A DNA stretch of 64,000 nucleotides from Prevotella sp. (GTDB taxonomy: Bacteria; Bacteroidota; Bacteroidia; Bacteroidales; Bacteroidaceae), in NCBI GenBank assembly GCA_017462915.1, contig JAFTQG010000044.1, forward strand, positions 48,699 through 112,698. The letters are read 5' to 3'. Shown here piece after piece: positions 36,868 through 45,646 of this stretch. The notes beneath the pieces were generated by a model that was not told the origin of the DNA, did not search any database, and saw only the letters and a program-made list of their open reading frames with translations. Position 1 is the first letter of the stretch; each line of letters begins with the position of its first letter. The position numbers and the translations under genes are program-made.

Positions 36868-39800
36868 ATGAAGGAAAACAAGCTCCTTTCGCGTTATACT
36901 AAATCCGCACAGGCAGGTGCTTTAGCCAGGACATTGGCCAAAAGTTCCGTACATTCGGTCTTCCTGGAAGGTCTGTCGTGCTCAGCCGTCCCCTTGATGC
37001 TTTCCGCTGCCAACAGCAGGCTTGCGGAGATGGAGAGCGCGTCGGGTGACGACAGGGCCTGTGGAGGCATGATGCTCTTTGTGCTCAACGATGCTGACGA
37101 GGCAGGGTATATGTATCACGACCTGTGCCAGTTGGCCGGCGAGGGGAAGGCTCTGTTTTTCCCTTCGTCATACAAGCGTGCCGTGAAATACGGGCAGCAC
37201 GATCCGGCAAACGAGATTTTAAGGACGGAGGTCTTGGCAAGACTTTCCGAGAGGCAGCGTCTCGGGGCCGTTGCCGCTGGCGAGGGGCTGATGGTCGTGA
37301 CATACCCGGAGGCGTTGGCGGAACTCGTTGTGTCGCAGCGTGATGTGGAGACGCGCAAGATCTCGCTGGCGCGCGGACAGCAGATAGATATCGTCGATGT
37401 GGAGCATCAGCTCCGCGAGCTCGGCTTCCGGCAGGTGGACTATGTCTACGAGCCGGGGCAGTTTGCCGTGAGAGGTTCCATAGTCGATGTCTTCTCGTTC
37501 TCTTCAGAGCTGCCCTTACGACTTGATTTCTTTGACGATGAGATAGATACGATACGTACCTTCGAGGTCGAGAGCCAGCTTTCCAAGGACAGGAAGGAGC
37601 AGGTAGTCATTGTGCCGCAGCTCTCAGGCATAGAGACGGAAAAGCGTCCGCTTACGTCTTTCCTTCCCGACGGCACTCCGCTGATTGCCAAGGACGTGGA
37701 CTTCGTGCTTGAAAGGGTGGGGCAGGTCTTTGAGGAAGGCTTCTCAAAGCAGGCTCTCGCGGAGCGTCTCGCCAATGCCACGGAGATGGAAGAGGCGCAT
37801 ATCATGGAGGAGATGCGCCGTGAGTCGCAGCTGTGCACGCAGACGGTGATGCTTGCCGAGCTGTCGAGGATGACGACCGTGGAGTATGGCATACAGGTGC
37901 AGGACGGCAGGAGATATGATGCAAGGATGACGTTTCATATTGTCCCGCAGCCGTTGTTCCACAAGAATTTCGGACTTCTTCGCGATACGCTCCGCCAATA
38001 TGCCGATGCAGGGTACCGCATAGGCATACTCGCCGACAGTGAAAAGCAGGTGGAGAGACTTGATGACATACTTTCTGCCGAAACAGATAACAACTTCTCT
38101 GACAAGAGGATAAGCATAAATAGTGTAGGCTATACTTTACATGAAGGCTTCATCGATAACGACCTGAAGATGTGCCTGTTTACAGACCATCAGATTTTCG
38201 ACAGATTCCATAAGTACAACCTTAAGTCCGACAAGGCGCGTCATGGCAAGATGGCTCTTACGATGAAGGAGCTGCAGGAGATGGAGCCAGGGGATTTCAT
38301 CGTGCATGTCGACTTCGGCATAGGGAAATTCGCCGGTCTGGTGCGCGTGCCTGTGGGCAACTCTTATCAGGAGGTCATCCGCATCGTCTATCAGAACAAC
38401 GACAAGGTGGATGTGTCGATACATTCCCTGTACAAGATAAGCAAATACCGCAGCAGTACAACCGGCGAGCCGCCGCGTCTGTCACATCTCGGCACCGGGG
38501 CATGGGAGCGTCTGAAGGAGCGTGCGAAGAAGAAGATCAAGGATATAGCGCGCGACCTTATCAGGCTTTACGCCAAGCGCCGTCACGAGAAAGGGTTCAG
38601 CTTCTCGCCCGACTGCTATCTCCAGAATGAGCTTGAGGCCTCGTTCCTTTATGAAGACACTCCAGACCAGCTGAAGGCAACGCAGGAGGTGAAGCACGAT
38701 ATGGAGTCTTCACGTCCCATGGACAGACTCGTATGCGGCGATGTCGGATTCGGCAAGACGGAGGTTGCCATGCGTGCCGCCTTCAAGGCTGCCTGCGACA
38801 GCAAGCAAGTGGCTGTGCTGGTGCCGACTACAGTCCTTGCGTTCCAGCATTACAAGACGTTCAGCAAGCGTCTCGAAGGGCTGCCGGTGAGAGTGGATTA
38901 TCTGTCCCGTGCGCGCACGGCGAAGCAGACATCGGCTGTGCTGAAAGACCTGGCGGAGGGAAAGATAGACATCCTTGTAGGCACTCACAAGCTCATCGGC
39001 AAGTCTGTCAAGTGGAAAGACCTCGGACTGCTGATTATAGACGAGGAGCAGAAGTTCGGCGTCTCTACAAAGGAGAAGCTGCGCCAGGTGAAGACAAACA
39101 TCGACACGCTGACGATGTCCGCGACCCCTATACCGCGCACCTTGCAGTTCTCGCTGATGGGAGCAAGAGACATGAGCATCATGCGCACCCCTCCTCCCAA
39201 CCGCCATCCTATACATACGGAACTGGGGACATACGGCCACGAGATAATAGCCGACGCCATCGGCTTTGAGATGTCTCGCAACGGACAGGTGTTTTTCGTC
39301 AATCCGCGTATATCCAACCTTGTGGAAATCGCGCGCCTGATAGAGAAGCATGTGCCAGACTGCAGGGTCGCCATAGGCCACGGGCAGATGAATCCTGACG
39401 AACTGGAGAAGATCATCATGGGTTTCATGAACCATGACTACGATGTCCTGCTGTCCACGACCATTGTCGAGAACGGCATAGACATTCCCAATGCCAACAC
39501 TATCATCATAAACGATGCACACAAGTTCGGCCTGAGCGACCTCCACCAGATGCGCGGACGTGTAGGACGAGGCAACAAGAAGGCGTTCTGCTACCTGCTT
39601 TCTCCGCCGTTGTCGTATCTTTCCCATGACGCACGGACGCGTCTGGAGGCTTTGGAGACCTTCTCCGACCTCGGCAGCGGGTTCTCGCTTGCCATGCAGG
39701 ACCTTGACCTCCGCGGGGCAGGAAACCTGCTCGGCTCGGAGCAGAGCGGTTTCATGGAAGACCTCGGATACGAGACGTACCAGAAGATCCTGAAGCAGGC

Positions 39801-40383
39801 TGTGCAGGAGCTGAAGAACGAGGAGTTTCAGGACCTGCAGGAGGAGCAGGTCCTTGAGGCGCAGACGGAGGGACGTGACATGGAGAGCCTGGAGTTTGTC
39901 GACGATTGCGGTGTGGAGAGCGACCTCGAGATGTTCTTCCCAGACCTTTATGTTCCGGGGAGTGCGGAGCGTATGCTTCTCTACCGCGAGCTTGACCAGA
40001 TAGAGACAGACAGGGACTTGGCAGAGTACCGCAGGAGGCTGGAGGACAGGTTCGGCCCCGTTCCCCATGAGGGCGAGGAGCTCATGTCCGTCGTCATGCT
40101 CCGCCGCCTTGGCAAACGTCTTGGCTGTGAGAAGATTGTGCTGAAGCAGGGACTTATGCAGCTGCATCTCCTGCGTGACCAAAGCAGCCCGTATTACAAG
40201 ACAACGGCCTTCGGACGCATTATCGGGTATGCCACATCCAATCCGCGCCGCTGCCAGTTCAAGACGGTGAACGGTTCTCCGCGCATTGTCATTTCAAGCG
40301 TCCCTACTGTCGGCGATGCCCTGAAGGTGCTGTCGGAAATAGCAGGCAGGGAGAGGGCTGGAGCGGGCAAGGCCGGTGTGTAA
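36868..40383 (+). CDS. mfd: Transcription-repair coupling factor
   Basis: Mfd removes RNA polymerase stalled at lesions and recruits UvrA/UvrB. The protein is 1171 residues with the usual order: UvrB-like N-terminal region (about 1-350), the RNA-polymerase-interaction domain near 470-560 (GDFIVHVDFGIGKFAGLVRV), and the RecG-like helicase with Walker A CGDVGFGKTEVA near residue 621, DEEQ near 724, SATPIPRTLQFS and QMRGRVGRG. The C-terminal TRCF domain is at about 1010-1130. The leader carries a spacer repeat. Confidence 0.97.
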   Translation: MKENKLLSRYTKSAQAGALARTLAKSSVHSVFLEGLSCSAVPLMLSAANSRLAEMESASGDDRACGGMMLFVLNDADEAGYMYHDLCQLAGEGKALFFPSSYKRAVKYGQHDPANEILRTEVLARLSERQRLGAVAAGEGLMVVTYPEALAELVVSQRDVETRKISLARGQQIDIVDVEHQLRELGFRQVDYVYEPGQFAVRGSIVDVFSFSSELPLRLDFFDDEIDTIRTFEVESQLSKDRKEQVVIVPQLSGIETEKRPLTSFLPDGTPLIAKDVDFVLERVGQVFEEGFSKQALAERLANATEMEEAHIMEEMRRESQLCTQTVMLAELSRMTTVEYGIQVQDGRRYDARMTFHIVPQPLFHKNFGLLRDTLRQYADAGYRIGILADSEKQVERLDDILSAETDNNFSDKRISINSVGYTLHEGFIDNDLKMCLFTDHQIFDRFHKYNLKSDKARHGKMALTMKELQEMEPGDFIVHVDFGIGKFAGLVRVPVGNSYQEVIRIVYQNNDKVDVSIHSLYKISKYRSSTTGEPPRLSHLGTGAWERLKERAKKKIKDIARDLIRLYAKRRHEKGFSFSPDCYLQNELEASFLYEDTPDQLKATQEVKHDMESSRPMDRLVCGDVGFGKTEVAMRAAFKAACDSKQVAVLVPTTVLAFQHYKTFSKRLEGLPVRVDYLSRARTAKQTSAVLKDLAEGKIDILVGTHKLIGKSVKWKDLGLLIIDEEQKFGVSTKEKLRQVKTNIDTLTMSATPIPRTLQFSLMGARDMSIMRTPPPNRHPIHTELGTYGHEIIADAIGFEMSRNGQVFFVNPRISNLVEIARLIEKHVPDCRVAIGHGQMNPDELEKIIMGFMNHDYDVLLSTTIVENGIDIPNANTIIINDAHKFGLSDLHQMRGRVGRGNKKAFCYLLSPPLSYLSHDARTRLEALETFSDLGSGFSLAMQDLDLRGAGNLLGSEQSGFMEDLGYETYQKILKQAVQELKNEEFQDLQEEQVLEAQTEGRDMESLEFVDDCGVESDLEMFFPDLYVPGSAERMLLYRELDQIETDRDLAEYRRRLEDRFGPVPHEGEELMSVVMLRRLGKRLGCEKIVLKQGLMQLHLLRDQSSPYYKTTAFGRIIGYATSNPRRCQFKTVNGSPRIVISSVPTVGDALKVLSEIAGRERAGAGKAGV

Positions 40384-40439
40384 ACGATGAGAAAAATGCC
40401 GTTTGGAATGATTCAACGGTAAAAAATCCTGTAAAACTG

Positions 40440-40470
40440 TTGCACATCTCATCGAAAAGTTGTACTTTTG
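40440..40470 (+). promoter_or_regulatory. Promoter of tRNA-Ser
   Basis: TTG at 40440-40442 and TACTTTTG at 40463-40470, with 20-bp spacing. Start is predicted near 40477, about 44 bp before the mature tRNA. Confidence 0.7.
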
Positions 40471-40520
40471 CATCCGATTTGCAGTCATATATATTTATCG
40501 TCTGTACACAGAACAGCCAA

Positions 40521-40607
40521 GGAGAGATGCCGGAGTGGTCGATCGGGACGGTCTCGAAAACCGTTGTACTCTTACGGGTACCCAGGGTTCGAATCCCTGT
40601 CTCTCCG
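40521..40607 (+). tRNA. tRNA-Ser(CGA)
   Basis: The acceptor stem GGAGAGA (40521-40527) pairs with TCTCTCC (40600-40606). The anticodon loop CTCGAAA, flanked by ACGGT and ACCGT, gives anticodon CGA. A long variable arm (TTGTACTCTTACGGGTACC) marks it as a class II serine tRNA, and the T arm is CAGGG-TTCGAAT-CCCTG. The 3' CCA is not encoded. Confidence 0.95.
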
Positions 40608-40629
40608 CTTTTTGATGTTAACTTGCAAC

Positions 40630-40692
40630 GGTTATGCAGTTTGACGGTTGTACGGTTTGACGGTTGTACGGTTATGCGGAGATTACTCTCCT
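40630..40692. repeat. Spacer family A copy, one arm only
   Basis: Tandem GTTTGACGGTTGTACG units run into GCGGAGATTACTCTCCTAT, the family core. The second CGGTT arm is replaced by the 21-bp repeats that follow. Confidence 0.65.
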
Positions 40693-40780
40693 ATAACTCA
40701 TAACTCATAGCTTATAACTCATAACTCATAGCTTATAACTCATAACTCATAGCTTATAACTTATAACTCATAACTCATAA
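40693..40780. repeat. 21-bp tandem repeat (family C)
   Basis: Three identical 21-bp units start at 40693, 40714 and 40735 (each runs ATAACTCATAACTC and then ATAGCTT), followed by degenerate ATAACTCATAACC units. A shorter run of the same unit is at 42020-42052. Confidence 0.8.
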
Positions 40781-40784
40781 CCTA

Positions 40785-40857
40785 CACCCCAAACGACCAA
40801 ACCACTAAACGACCAAACCACCAAACCACTAAACAACCAAACCACCAAACCACCAAA
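40785..40857. repeat. Spacer family B tract before manA
   Basis: Tandem AACGACCAAACCACTAAAC and AACCAAACCACCAAACC units run right up to the manA ATG, so they form its 5' leader. Confidence 0.7.
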
Positions 40858-41901
40858 ATGTATCCGCTTTTATTTGAACCGAATCTGCACACTGTAGTCT
40901 GGGGAGGGAAGAGACTTGAGGAATGGAAAGGAATGGCAAAGAGCGGTTCGCCTGTCGGTGAATCCTGGGAAGTCAGCTGTGTCCCCTCATCCACATCTGT
41001 CATATCCAACGGAAAATGGAAAGGCAGGCTGCTTACAGATATAATCAAGGAACATCCCCACGAGATACTCGGAGAGAAAGTTGCCGTGAAATACGGCAAC
41101 GAGCTGCCGCTGCTTGTGAAATTCATCGATGCCGAACGCGACCTGTCTATCCAGGTGCATCCTGATGACGCCATGGCGCAGCGTGAACACGGCAAGATGG
41201 GGAAGAGCGAGATGTGGTACATCATCGACGCCAAGCCGGGAGCATACCTCTATGCAGGGTTCAGTGAACGCCTTACTCCGGAAGAGTATGCCCGGAAAGT
41301 CGCGGACGGGACAATATGCGGAAGCCTTGCACGACACGAGGTGCACAAGGGAGACGTGTTCTATCTCCCTGCCGGCAGAGTCCACGCCATCTGTGGCGGA
41401 ATACTCCTTGCCGAGGTGCAGCAGTCGTCCGATGTGACTTACCGCATATTCGACTATAACCGTCCGGGGATGGACGGCAAGCCGCGCGAACTGCATACAG
41501 ACCTTGCCTCCAAGGCTCTCGACTTCGAGGTGCTGGACCAATACCGCACGGTCTACGACGATGACGCGCATCGCGCCAATCATTGCATAGACTCCCCGTA
41601 TTTCAATGTACGTGTGGTGGACATTGAAGCGCCGTTCCATCGCAACCTCCTCAAGTATGATTCATTCATAATAACAATGTGCCTGAAAGGCGACTGCAAG
41701 ATACGGATGCGCACGCCTTCGTCTGAGGAGCACGAGATAACGCTGAAGGAAGGCCATTCAAGCCTTATCCCCGCAGCGATAGCCGACTATGACGTCATCC
41801 CGCTGGACGGCAAGACACTGCTGCTTGACGCCTTCATCGACAACAAGGACCGCTCTCTGCTGTCCATGGCGACAAGATTCCTGCATATTACAGACAAGTA
41901 G
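40858..41901 (+). CDS. manA: Class I mannose-6-phosphate isomerase
   Basis: ManA interconverts mannose-6-phosphate and fructose-6-phosphate. The zinc protein is 347 residues. It starts MYPLLFEPNLHTVVWGGKRL, with SIQVHPDDAMAQREHGKMGKSEMWYII near residues 95-121 (zinc-binding Gln, His and Glu). AGRVHAICGG carries a later zinc His and EVQQSSDVTYRIFDYNR the catalytic Arg region. It supplies mannose units for GDP-mannose or glycan pathways, possibly linked to the mannosyl-type transferase at 33515. Confidence 0.94.
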   Translation: MYPLLFEPNLHTVVWGGKRLEEWKGMAKSGSPVGESWEVSCVPSSTSVISNGKWKGRLLTDIIKEHPHEILGEKVAVKYGNELPLLVKFIDAERDLSIQVHPDDAMAQREHGKMGKSEMWYIIDAKPGAYLYAGFSERLTPEEYARKVADGTICGSLARHEVHKGDVFYLPAGRVHAICGGILLAEVQQSSDVTYRIFDYNRPGMDGKPRELHTDLASKALDFEVLDQYRTVYDDDAHRANHCIDSPYFNVRVVDIEAPFHRNLLKYDSFIITMCLKGDCKIRMRTPSSEEHEITLKEGHSSLIPAAIADYDVIPLDGKTLLLDAFIDNKDRSLLSMATRFLHITDK

Positions 41902-42019
41902 GCGGTTGCGTACGGTTGCGTACGGTTTGACGGTTGTACGGTTGTACGGTCGTGCGGTTTGACGGTTGCGTACGGTTATGCGGTTATGCGGTTTGTCGGT
42001 TTTACGGAGATTACTCTCC
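41902..42019. repeat. Spacer family A copy after manA
   Basis: Tandem GGTTGCGTACGGTT, TGTACGGTTGTACGG and TTATGCGGTTATGCGG units, ending in the core ACGGAGATTACTCTCCTAT. As at 40630-40692, only the CGGTT arm is present. Confidence 0.7.
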
Positions 42020-42051
42020 TATAACTCATAGCTTATAACTCATAACTCATA

Positions 42052-42135
42052 ACCCACAAAGTTCCGATTAAGCGAGAACAGCCGGAAGCTTGCTTTCAGC
42101 CTGTCGAGCGGAAGGAACTTCGAGCGAAGCTCAAC
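42052..42135. repeat. 84-bp structured repeat, copy 1 (family D)
   Basis: It matches 42921-43004 at 81 of 84 positions. Outer arms AAGTTCC and GGAACTT pair, and a mini-hairpin CTTCG-AG-CGAAG follows. The inner stem GCCGGAAGC...TTTCAGCC is weaker than in copy 2. No reading frame of note. Confidence 0.8.
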
Positions 42136-42285
42136 TCATAACCAAACAACCAAACCACTAAACAACCAAACCACTAAATCACCAAACCACCAAATAACCA
42201 AACCACCAAATAACCAAACCACCAAACAACCAAACCACTAAACAACCAAACCACTAAACAACCAAATCACCAAACAACAATAATC
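42136..42285. repeat. Spacer family B tract before slyD
   Basis: About 150 bp of tandem AACCAAACCACTAAACAACC and CAAATAACCAAACCACC units end 2 bp before the slyD ATG. They show strong C-A / G-T strand bias and no facing arm. Confidence 0.75.
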
Positions 42286-42864
42286 ATGGCAGACATAAAG
42301 AATTACAGAATTGGAGTGGACTACAAGCTCTATACCATCGGCGAGGACGGGAAACGCGTGCTCGAGGAAGAGACGACAAGAGAAGTGCCGTTCCGCTACC
42401 TGTCGGGCTTTGCAATGACCCTTGACAAGTTTGAGGAGCAGACCGTCGGACTCAATGTCGGTGACACATTCGACTTCATCGTGGAGAAGGACGAGGCATA
42501 CGGAGACTATCATGCCGACCGCATACTGGACCTGGACAAGGAGATGTTCACCATCGACGGCAAGTTTGACTCACAGCATATCAAGGTAGGAGCCATCGTC
42601 CCTCTCAACAACGAGGACGGCGCACACTTCTTCGGACATGTGCTTGAAATCACCGACACGACAGTCAAGATGGACCTTAACCACCCTCTGGCAGGCAAGA
42701 CATTGAACTTTGTCGGCAGCATCGTCGAGAAGCTCGAAGCATCCCCGCAGGAGATACAGGCCATGATGGCACATCTCGCAGGAGAAGGCGGCTGCGGAAA
42801 CTGCGGCGGCTGCCACGGAGGAGACTGCCACAGCTGTGACGGCGGTTGCGGCGGCTGCAATTAA
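42286..42864 (+). CDS. slyD: SlyD-like FKBP peptidyl-prolyl isomerase
   Basis: The 192-residue cytoplasmic FKBP-type isomerase has YRIGVDYKLYTIGEDGKRVLEE at the start and VGDTFDFIVEKDEAYGDY, the SlyD FKBP core. The IF (insert-in-flap) chaperone domain is at about 78-125, and EITDTTVKMDLNHPLAGKTLNFVGSI closes the FKBP fold. The last 25 residues are almost only Gly, Cys and His, a metal-binding tail (nickel in E. coli SlyD) used in metalloenzyme maturation. Its leader is a family B repeat tract. Confidence 0.94.
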   Translation: MADIKNYRIGVDYKLYTIGEDGKRVLEEETTREVPFRYLSGFAMTLDKFEEQTVGLNVGDTFDFIVEKDEAYGDYHADRILDLDKEMFTIDGKFDSQHIKVGAIVPLNNEDGAHFFGHVLEITDTTVKMDLNHPLAGKTLNFVGSIVEKLEASPQEIQAMMAHLAGEGGCGNCGGCHGGDCHSCDGGCGGCN

Positions 42865-42868
42865 TATA

Positions 42869-42915
42869 GGGGTTTTAGGTTTTAGGTTTTTGGTTTTAGG
42901 TCTTTGGTTAATTAC
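42869..42915. repeat. GGTTTTAGGTTTTTGG tract
   Basis: Directly after slyD, units of GGTTTTAGGTTTTAGG and TTTTTGGTTTTAGG form another short-unit G-T tract. It may be a diverged arm of family B. Confidence 0.5.
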
Positions 42916-42920
42916 CTACA

Positions 42921-43004
42921 ACCCACAAAGTTCCGATTAAGCGAGAACAGCCGGAATCTTGCTTTCCGGCTGTCGAGCGGAAGGAACTTCGAGCGAAGCT
43001 CAAC
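42921..43004. repeat. 84-bp structured repeat, copy 2 (family D)
   Basis: It is near-identical to 42052-42135. Here the inner stem AGCCGGAA/TTCCGGCT is perfect (8 bp), nested in AAGTTCC/GGAACTT, followed by CTTCG-AG-CGAAG. Confidence 0.8.
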
Positions 43005-43051
43005 CTACAACCAAACGACCAAACAACTAAACAACCAAACCACCAAACCAC
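43005..43051. repeat. Spacer family B tract before aroC
   Basis: CAACCAAACGACCAAACAAC and ACCAAACCACCAAACC units run to the aroC ATG. Confidence 0.65.
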
Positions 43052-44131
43052 ATGTCAAACAGCACAGGAACGATATTCACCCTGACCACCTTCGGCGAGA
43101 GCCACGGCACCGCTGTCGGCGGCGTCGTCGACGGCATGCCCGCAGGGATAGACATCGACATGACCTTCATCCAGCAAGAACTCAACCGCCGCCGTCCGGG
43201 ACAGAGCGCCATAACGACAAGCCGCAACGAGGAAGACAAGGTAGAGCTCCTCAGCGGAGTCTTCGAAGGTAAATCGACAGGAGCCCCGATAGGCTTCATT
43301 GTCCGCAACCGCGACCACCATTCCCAGGACTACGAGAACATGCGCCACATCTTCCGCCCCTCACATGCAGACTACACCTACCACGAGAAATACGGCATCC
43401 GCGACCACCGCGGCGGAGGCCGCACATCCGCACGCGTCACGATAAGCAGATGCGTCGCCGGAGCCCTGGCAAAACTCGCGCTGGACAAGCTGGGCATCGC
43501 CATCCATGCCTACACCATGCAGGTAGGCAATATCCATATAGACAAGGACTACAGCCACTACGACCTCACCATGTCCGAGCAGAACGCCGTCCGCTGTCCC
43601 GACCGGCAGAAGGCGCAGGAGATGGAACAGCTGATCCGGGAAGTCAAGAACTCCGGCGACACCGTCGGAGGCATCATACAGTGCGTCGTGACAGGCTGCC
43701 CCGCAGGGCTCGGCTCACCGGAGTTCGACAAGCTCCACGCCCTCCTCGGGAAAGCCATGCTGAGCATCAACGCCGTCAAGGGCTTCGAATACGGCGAAGG
43801 CTTCAGCGGAGCATCGGCACGCGGCTCAGAGCAGAACGACGCGTTCTTCACAGACGCCGAAGGCCGCGTCCGGACAAGGACAAACCACAGCGGAGGCATC
43901 CAGGGCGGACTGTCAAACGGTCAGGACATCGTCTTCCGCGTAGCCTTCAAGCCCGTAGCCACACTCCTCATGGAGCAGGAGACCATAGACACCCGAGGCA
44001 ACGCCACTGTGCTGAAAGCCAAGGGACGCCACGACCCCTGCGTCCTGCCGCGAGCCGTACCTGTCGTGGAGGCAATGGCCGCAATGGTGATCCTCGACGA
44101 ATACCTCAAGAACAAGTGCGTGAAGATGTAG
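43052..44131 (+). CDS. aroC: Chorismate synthase
   Basis: AroC converts 5-enolpyruvylshikimate-3-phosphate to chorismate with reduced FMN, the last common aromatic step. The protein is 359 residues. [19 protein letters not shown] near residues 12-30 and [17 protein letters not shown] near 104-120 are two of the three AroC signatures; the third, [11 protein letters not shown], has Val where most enzymes have Glu (R-E-T). Third-position GC is higher than in neighbours. It ends in a strong terminator. Confidence 0.96.
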   Translation: MSNSTGTIFTLTTFGESHGTAVGGVVDGMPAGIDIDMTFIQQELNRRRPGQSAITTSRNEEDKVELLSGVFEGKSTGAPIGFIVRNRDHHSQDYENMRHIFRPSHADYTYHEKYGIRDHRGGGRTSARVTISRCVAGALAKLALDKLGIAIHAYTMQVGNIHIDKDYSHYDLTMSEQNAVRCPDRQKAQEMEQLIREVKNSGDTVGGIIQCVVTGCPAGLGSPEFDKLHALLGKAMLSINAVKGFEYGEGFSGASARGSEQNDAFFTDAEGRVRTRTNHSGGIQGGLSNGQDIVFRVAFKPVATLLMEQETIDTRGNATVLKAKGRHDPCVLPRAVPVVEAMAAMVILDEYLKNKCVKM

Positions 44132-44159
44132 AGATACGTATCTGATTATATTGAAAAAC

Positions 44160-44197
44160 GGGGCTGACTCCTTTCAATAGGTGCCAGCCCCTTTTTT
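44160..44197. terminator. Bidirectional terminator after aroC
   Basis: GGGGCTG (44160-44166) pairs with CAGCCCC (44185-44191), then six T. On the minus strand GTTTTTC follows the stem, so it can also end the converging lipoprotein gene. Confidence 0.85.
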
Positions 44198-44245
44198 GTA
44201 ATTCAGAATTTGACTGAAGGTTATAGTGATGGATAGAGAATCATG

Positions 44246-45592
44246 TTAATTCAACCATTTTTTCGTTTTCGTGTTATAAACCTTCGCTCCAGCGGTGAAC
44301 GAACCTTTGGCGTTGCTTACTACGATACCGCATTTTACATACCCGTCATTGTCAATCTTGTTCGTGTAAGTGAACGACGCAGACGTTGCTGTTGCGCTTA
44401 ATTCCGAATCCTGCCACTCTCCTGCATAAGGATTCCATACCCTTAACACAACTTTTGTAGCCTTGCCATAGCCACTTCCTGTGAGATTTGTCCACCGTAA
44501 TGTTATGGTTGAGCCACTGGCGGTACAACTGCCATATTTATATCCAGGTGCGAATGCCTCATCGTTCTTCTCTGATGTATACTGTGCGTAATCGCTGTAA
44601 TCGCTCGTAAAGCCTGCACTATTCACAGACTTTACCTTATAGTAGGCAGACTTTCCATTTGTCGGAGGTGTCTGGTCTGTAAATACATTGTACTGCGCTG
44701 AACCAATCATGGAATATGTACCGGTAGCAGAGGAAGCTTTATATACATTATATTTAGTAGCTCCACTTACTTCGTTCCAGCGGATTACTACAGAAGGTAG
44801 CATGGCGTTCCCTTCATTTGAAACCCTCACGCCAGTAGGAGCTGCCGGCTTTTGCTGACCGCCTTCGTTGCCGCCACTGCTTCCTCCTGAAACATACGCA
44901 TAGACAGAAGTCGACATTTCGCTGGAACTTGTGCTGTTTGCTGCTTGGATTTTGTAATAGTTCTTTTCCGCAGGATTGCTATCTGTTGCACTGTTTGTAT
45001 AAACCGTAGACATCAGACTGTAATTGCCAGAACCAGTATTTCTGTATACGTAATATTTTGTCGCGCCACTGACAGCACTCCATGTGATGCTGACACTCTT
45101 GCCGTTGACAGTCGCTTTAACATTTTGTGGCGTACCCAGTGAAGATGTTCCTGAGGAGCCTGAACCAGAGGACTGTACGACCGTCAGGTAACATTCTCCG
45201 TCACTATCATCGGACGGAAGAAAATACACGTTGGTGTTCCTTGGGTATGAATATGGATTCGGGTCAACTGTTATTGTGATGCTTTTGCTACCAGACCCTT
45301 GCATAGGAGACACATGAACCCAGTCTGCGGATTTCGAGACGTACCATTGTACATTGCTTGTAATGTATCTGTTTGCTGAGCCTCCTTCGCTACCGACCTC
45401 TACAGAAGGAGAGTCGATATTAAGCTGTGCAGTCGCTGTCCCATTATCGTCATCGCTTGAACATGCGCACAACACTATCGTAGACATGAGGAGCAACATC
45501 TTGAATGATAGGCTGAAGATGCCAGAATTCAGCTGTTTGTGCAAGCCTTGTATAGCAGTGTGGATTCGTTTGGTTTTTTCGTTTGTTTCCAT
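44246..45592 (-). CDS. Surface lipoprotein with BACON and fibronectin type III domains
   Basis: From METNEKTKRIH (ATG 45592) the protein is 448 residues. The hydrophobic segment FKMLLLMSTIVLCACSSDDD contains a lipobox (L-C-A-C), and the SSDDD after the Cys is typical of Bacteroidota lipoproteins exported to the surface. Order: a BACON-like domain (SPSVEVGSEGGSANRYITSN...WVHVSP), two FN3 domains (PQNVKATVNGKSVSITWSAV; PTGVRVSNEGNAML), and a third beta domain at the C-terminus. An ATG at 45499 just before the hydrophobic segment is an alternative start. It probably binds an extracellular polymer; no catalytic domain is seen. Confidence 0.83.
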   Translation of the reverse strand: METNEKTKRIHTAIQGLHKQLNSGIFSLSFKMLLLMSTIVLCACSSDDDNGTATAQLNIDSPSVEVGSEGGSANRYITSNVQWYVSKSADWVHVSPMQGSGSKSITITVDPNPYSYPRNTNVYFLPSDDSDGECYLTVVQSSGSGSSGTSSLGTPQNVKATVNGKSVSITWSAVSGATKYYVYRNTGSGNYSLMSTVYTNSATDSNPAEKNYYKIQAANSTSSSEMSTSVYAYVSGGSSGGNEGGQQKPAAPTGVRVSNEGNAMLPSVVIRWNEVSGATKYNVYKASSATGTYSMIGSAQYNVFTDQTPPTNGKSAYYKVKSVNSAGFTSDYSDYAQYTSEKNDEAFAPGYKYGSCTASGSTITLRWTNLTGSGYGKATKVVLRVWNPYAGEWQDSELSATATSASFTYTNKIDNDGYVKCGIVVSNAKGSFTAGAKVYNTKTKKWLN

Positions 45593-45646
45593 GAATGAAA
45601 TGTTTTTACTAATGAATACGAAAAAGGCGTGCAACCATTCTTTCTG

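Noticed and set aside
38710-40182. 490-codon antisense frame within mfd
   Set aside because: It lies wholly opposite mfd and is His/Leu/Val-rich, as expected from the complementary frame of a GC-rich gene.
40693-42285. Possible CRISPR array
   Set aside because: The tandem units are 9-21 bp without unique spacers of constant length, and no cas gene is near.
42286-42864. Metallothionein-like gene from the Cys-rich tail
   Set aside because: The tail is continuous with a complete FKBP domain, so it is the SlyD metal-binding tail.
43450-44145. 231-codon plus-strand frame inside aroC
   Set aside because: It is an Arg/His/Pro-rich shadow caused by the high third-position GC of aroC.
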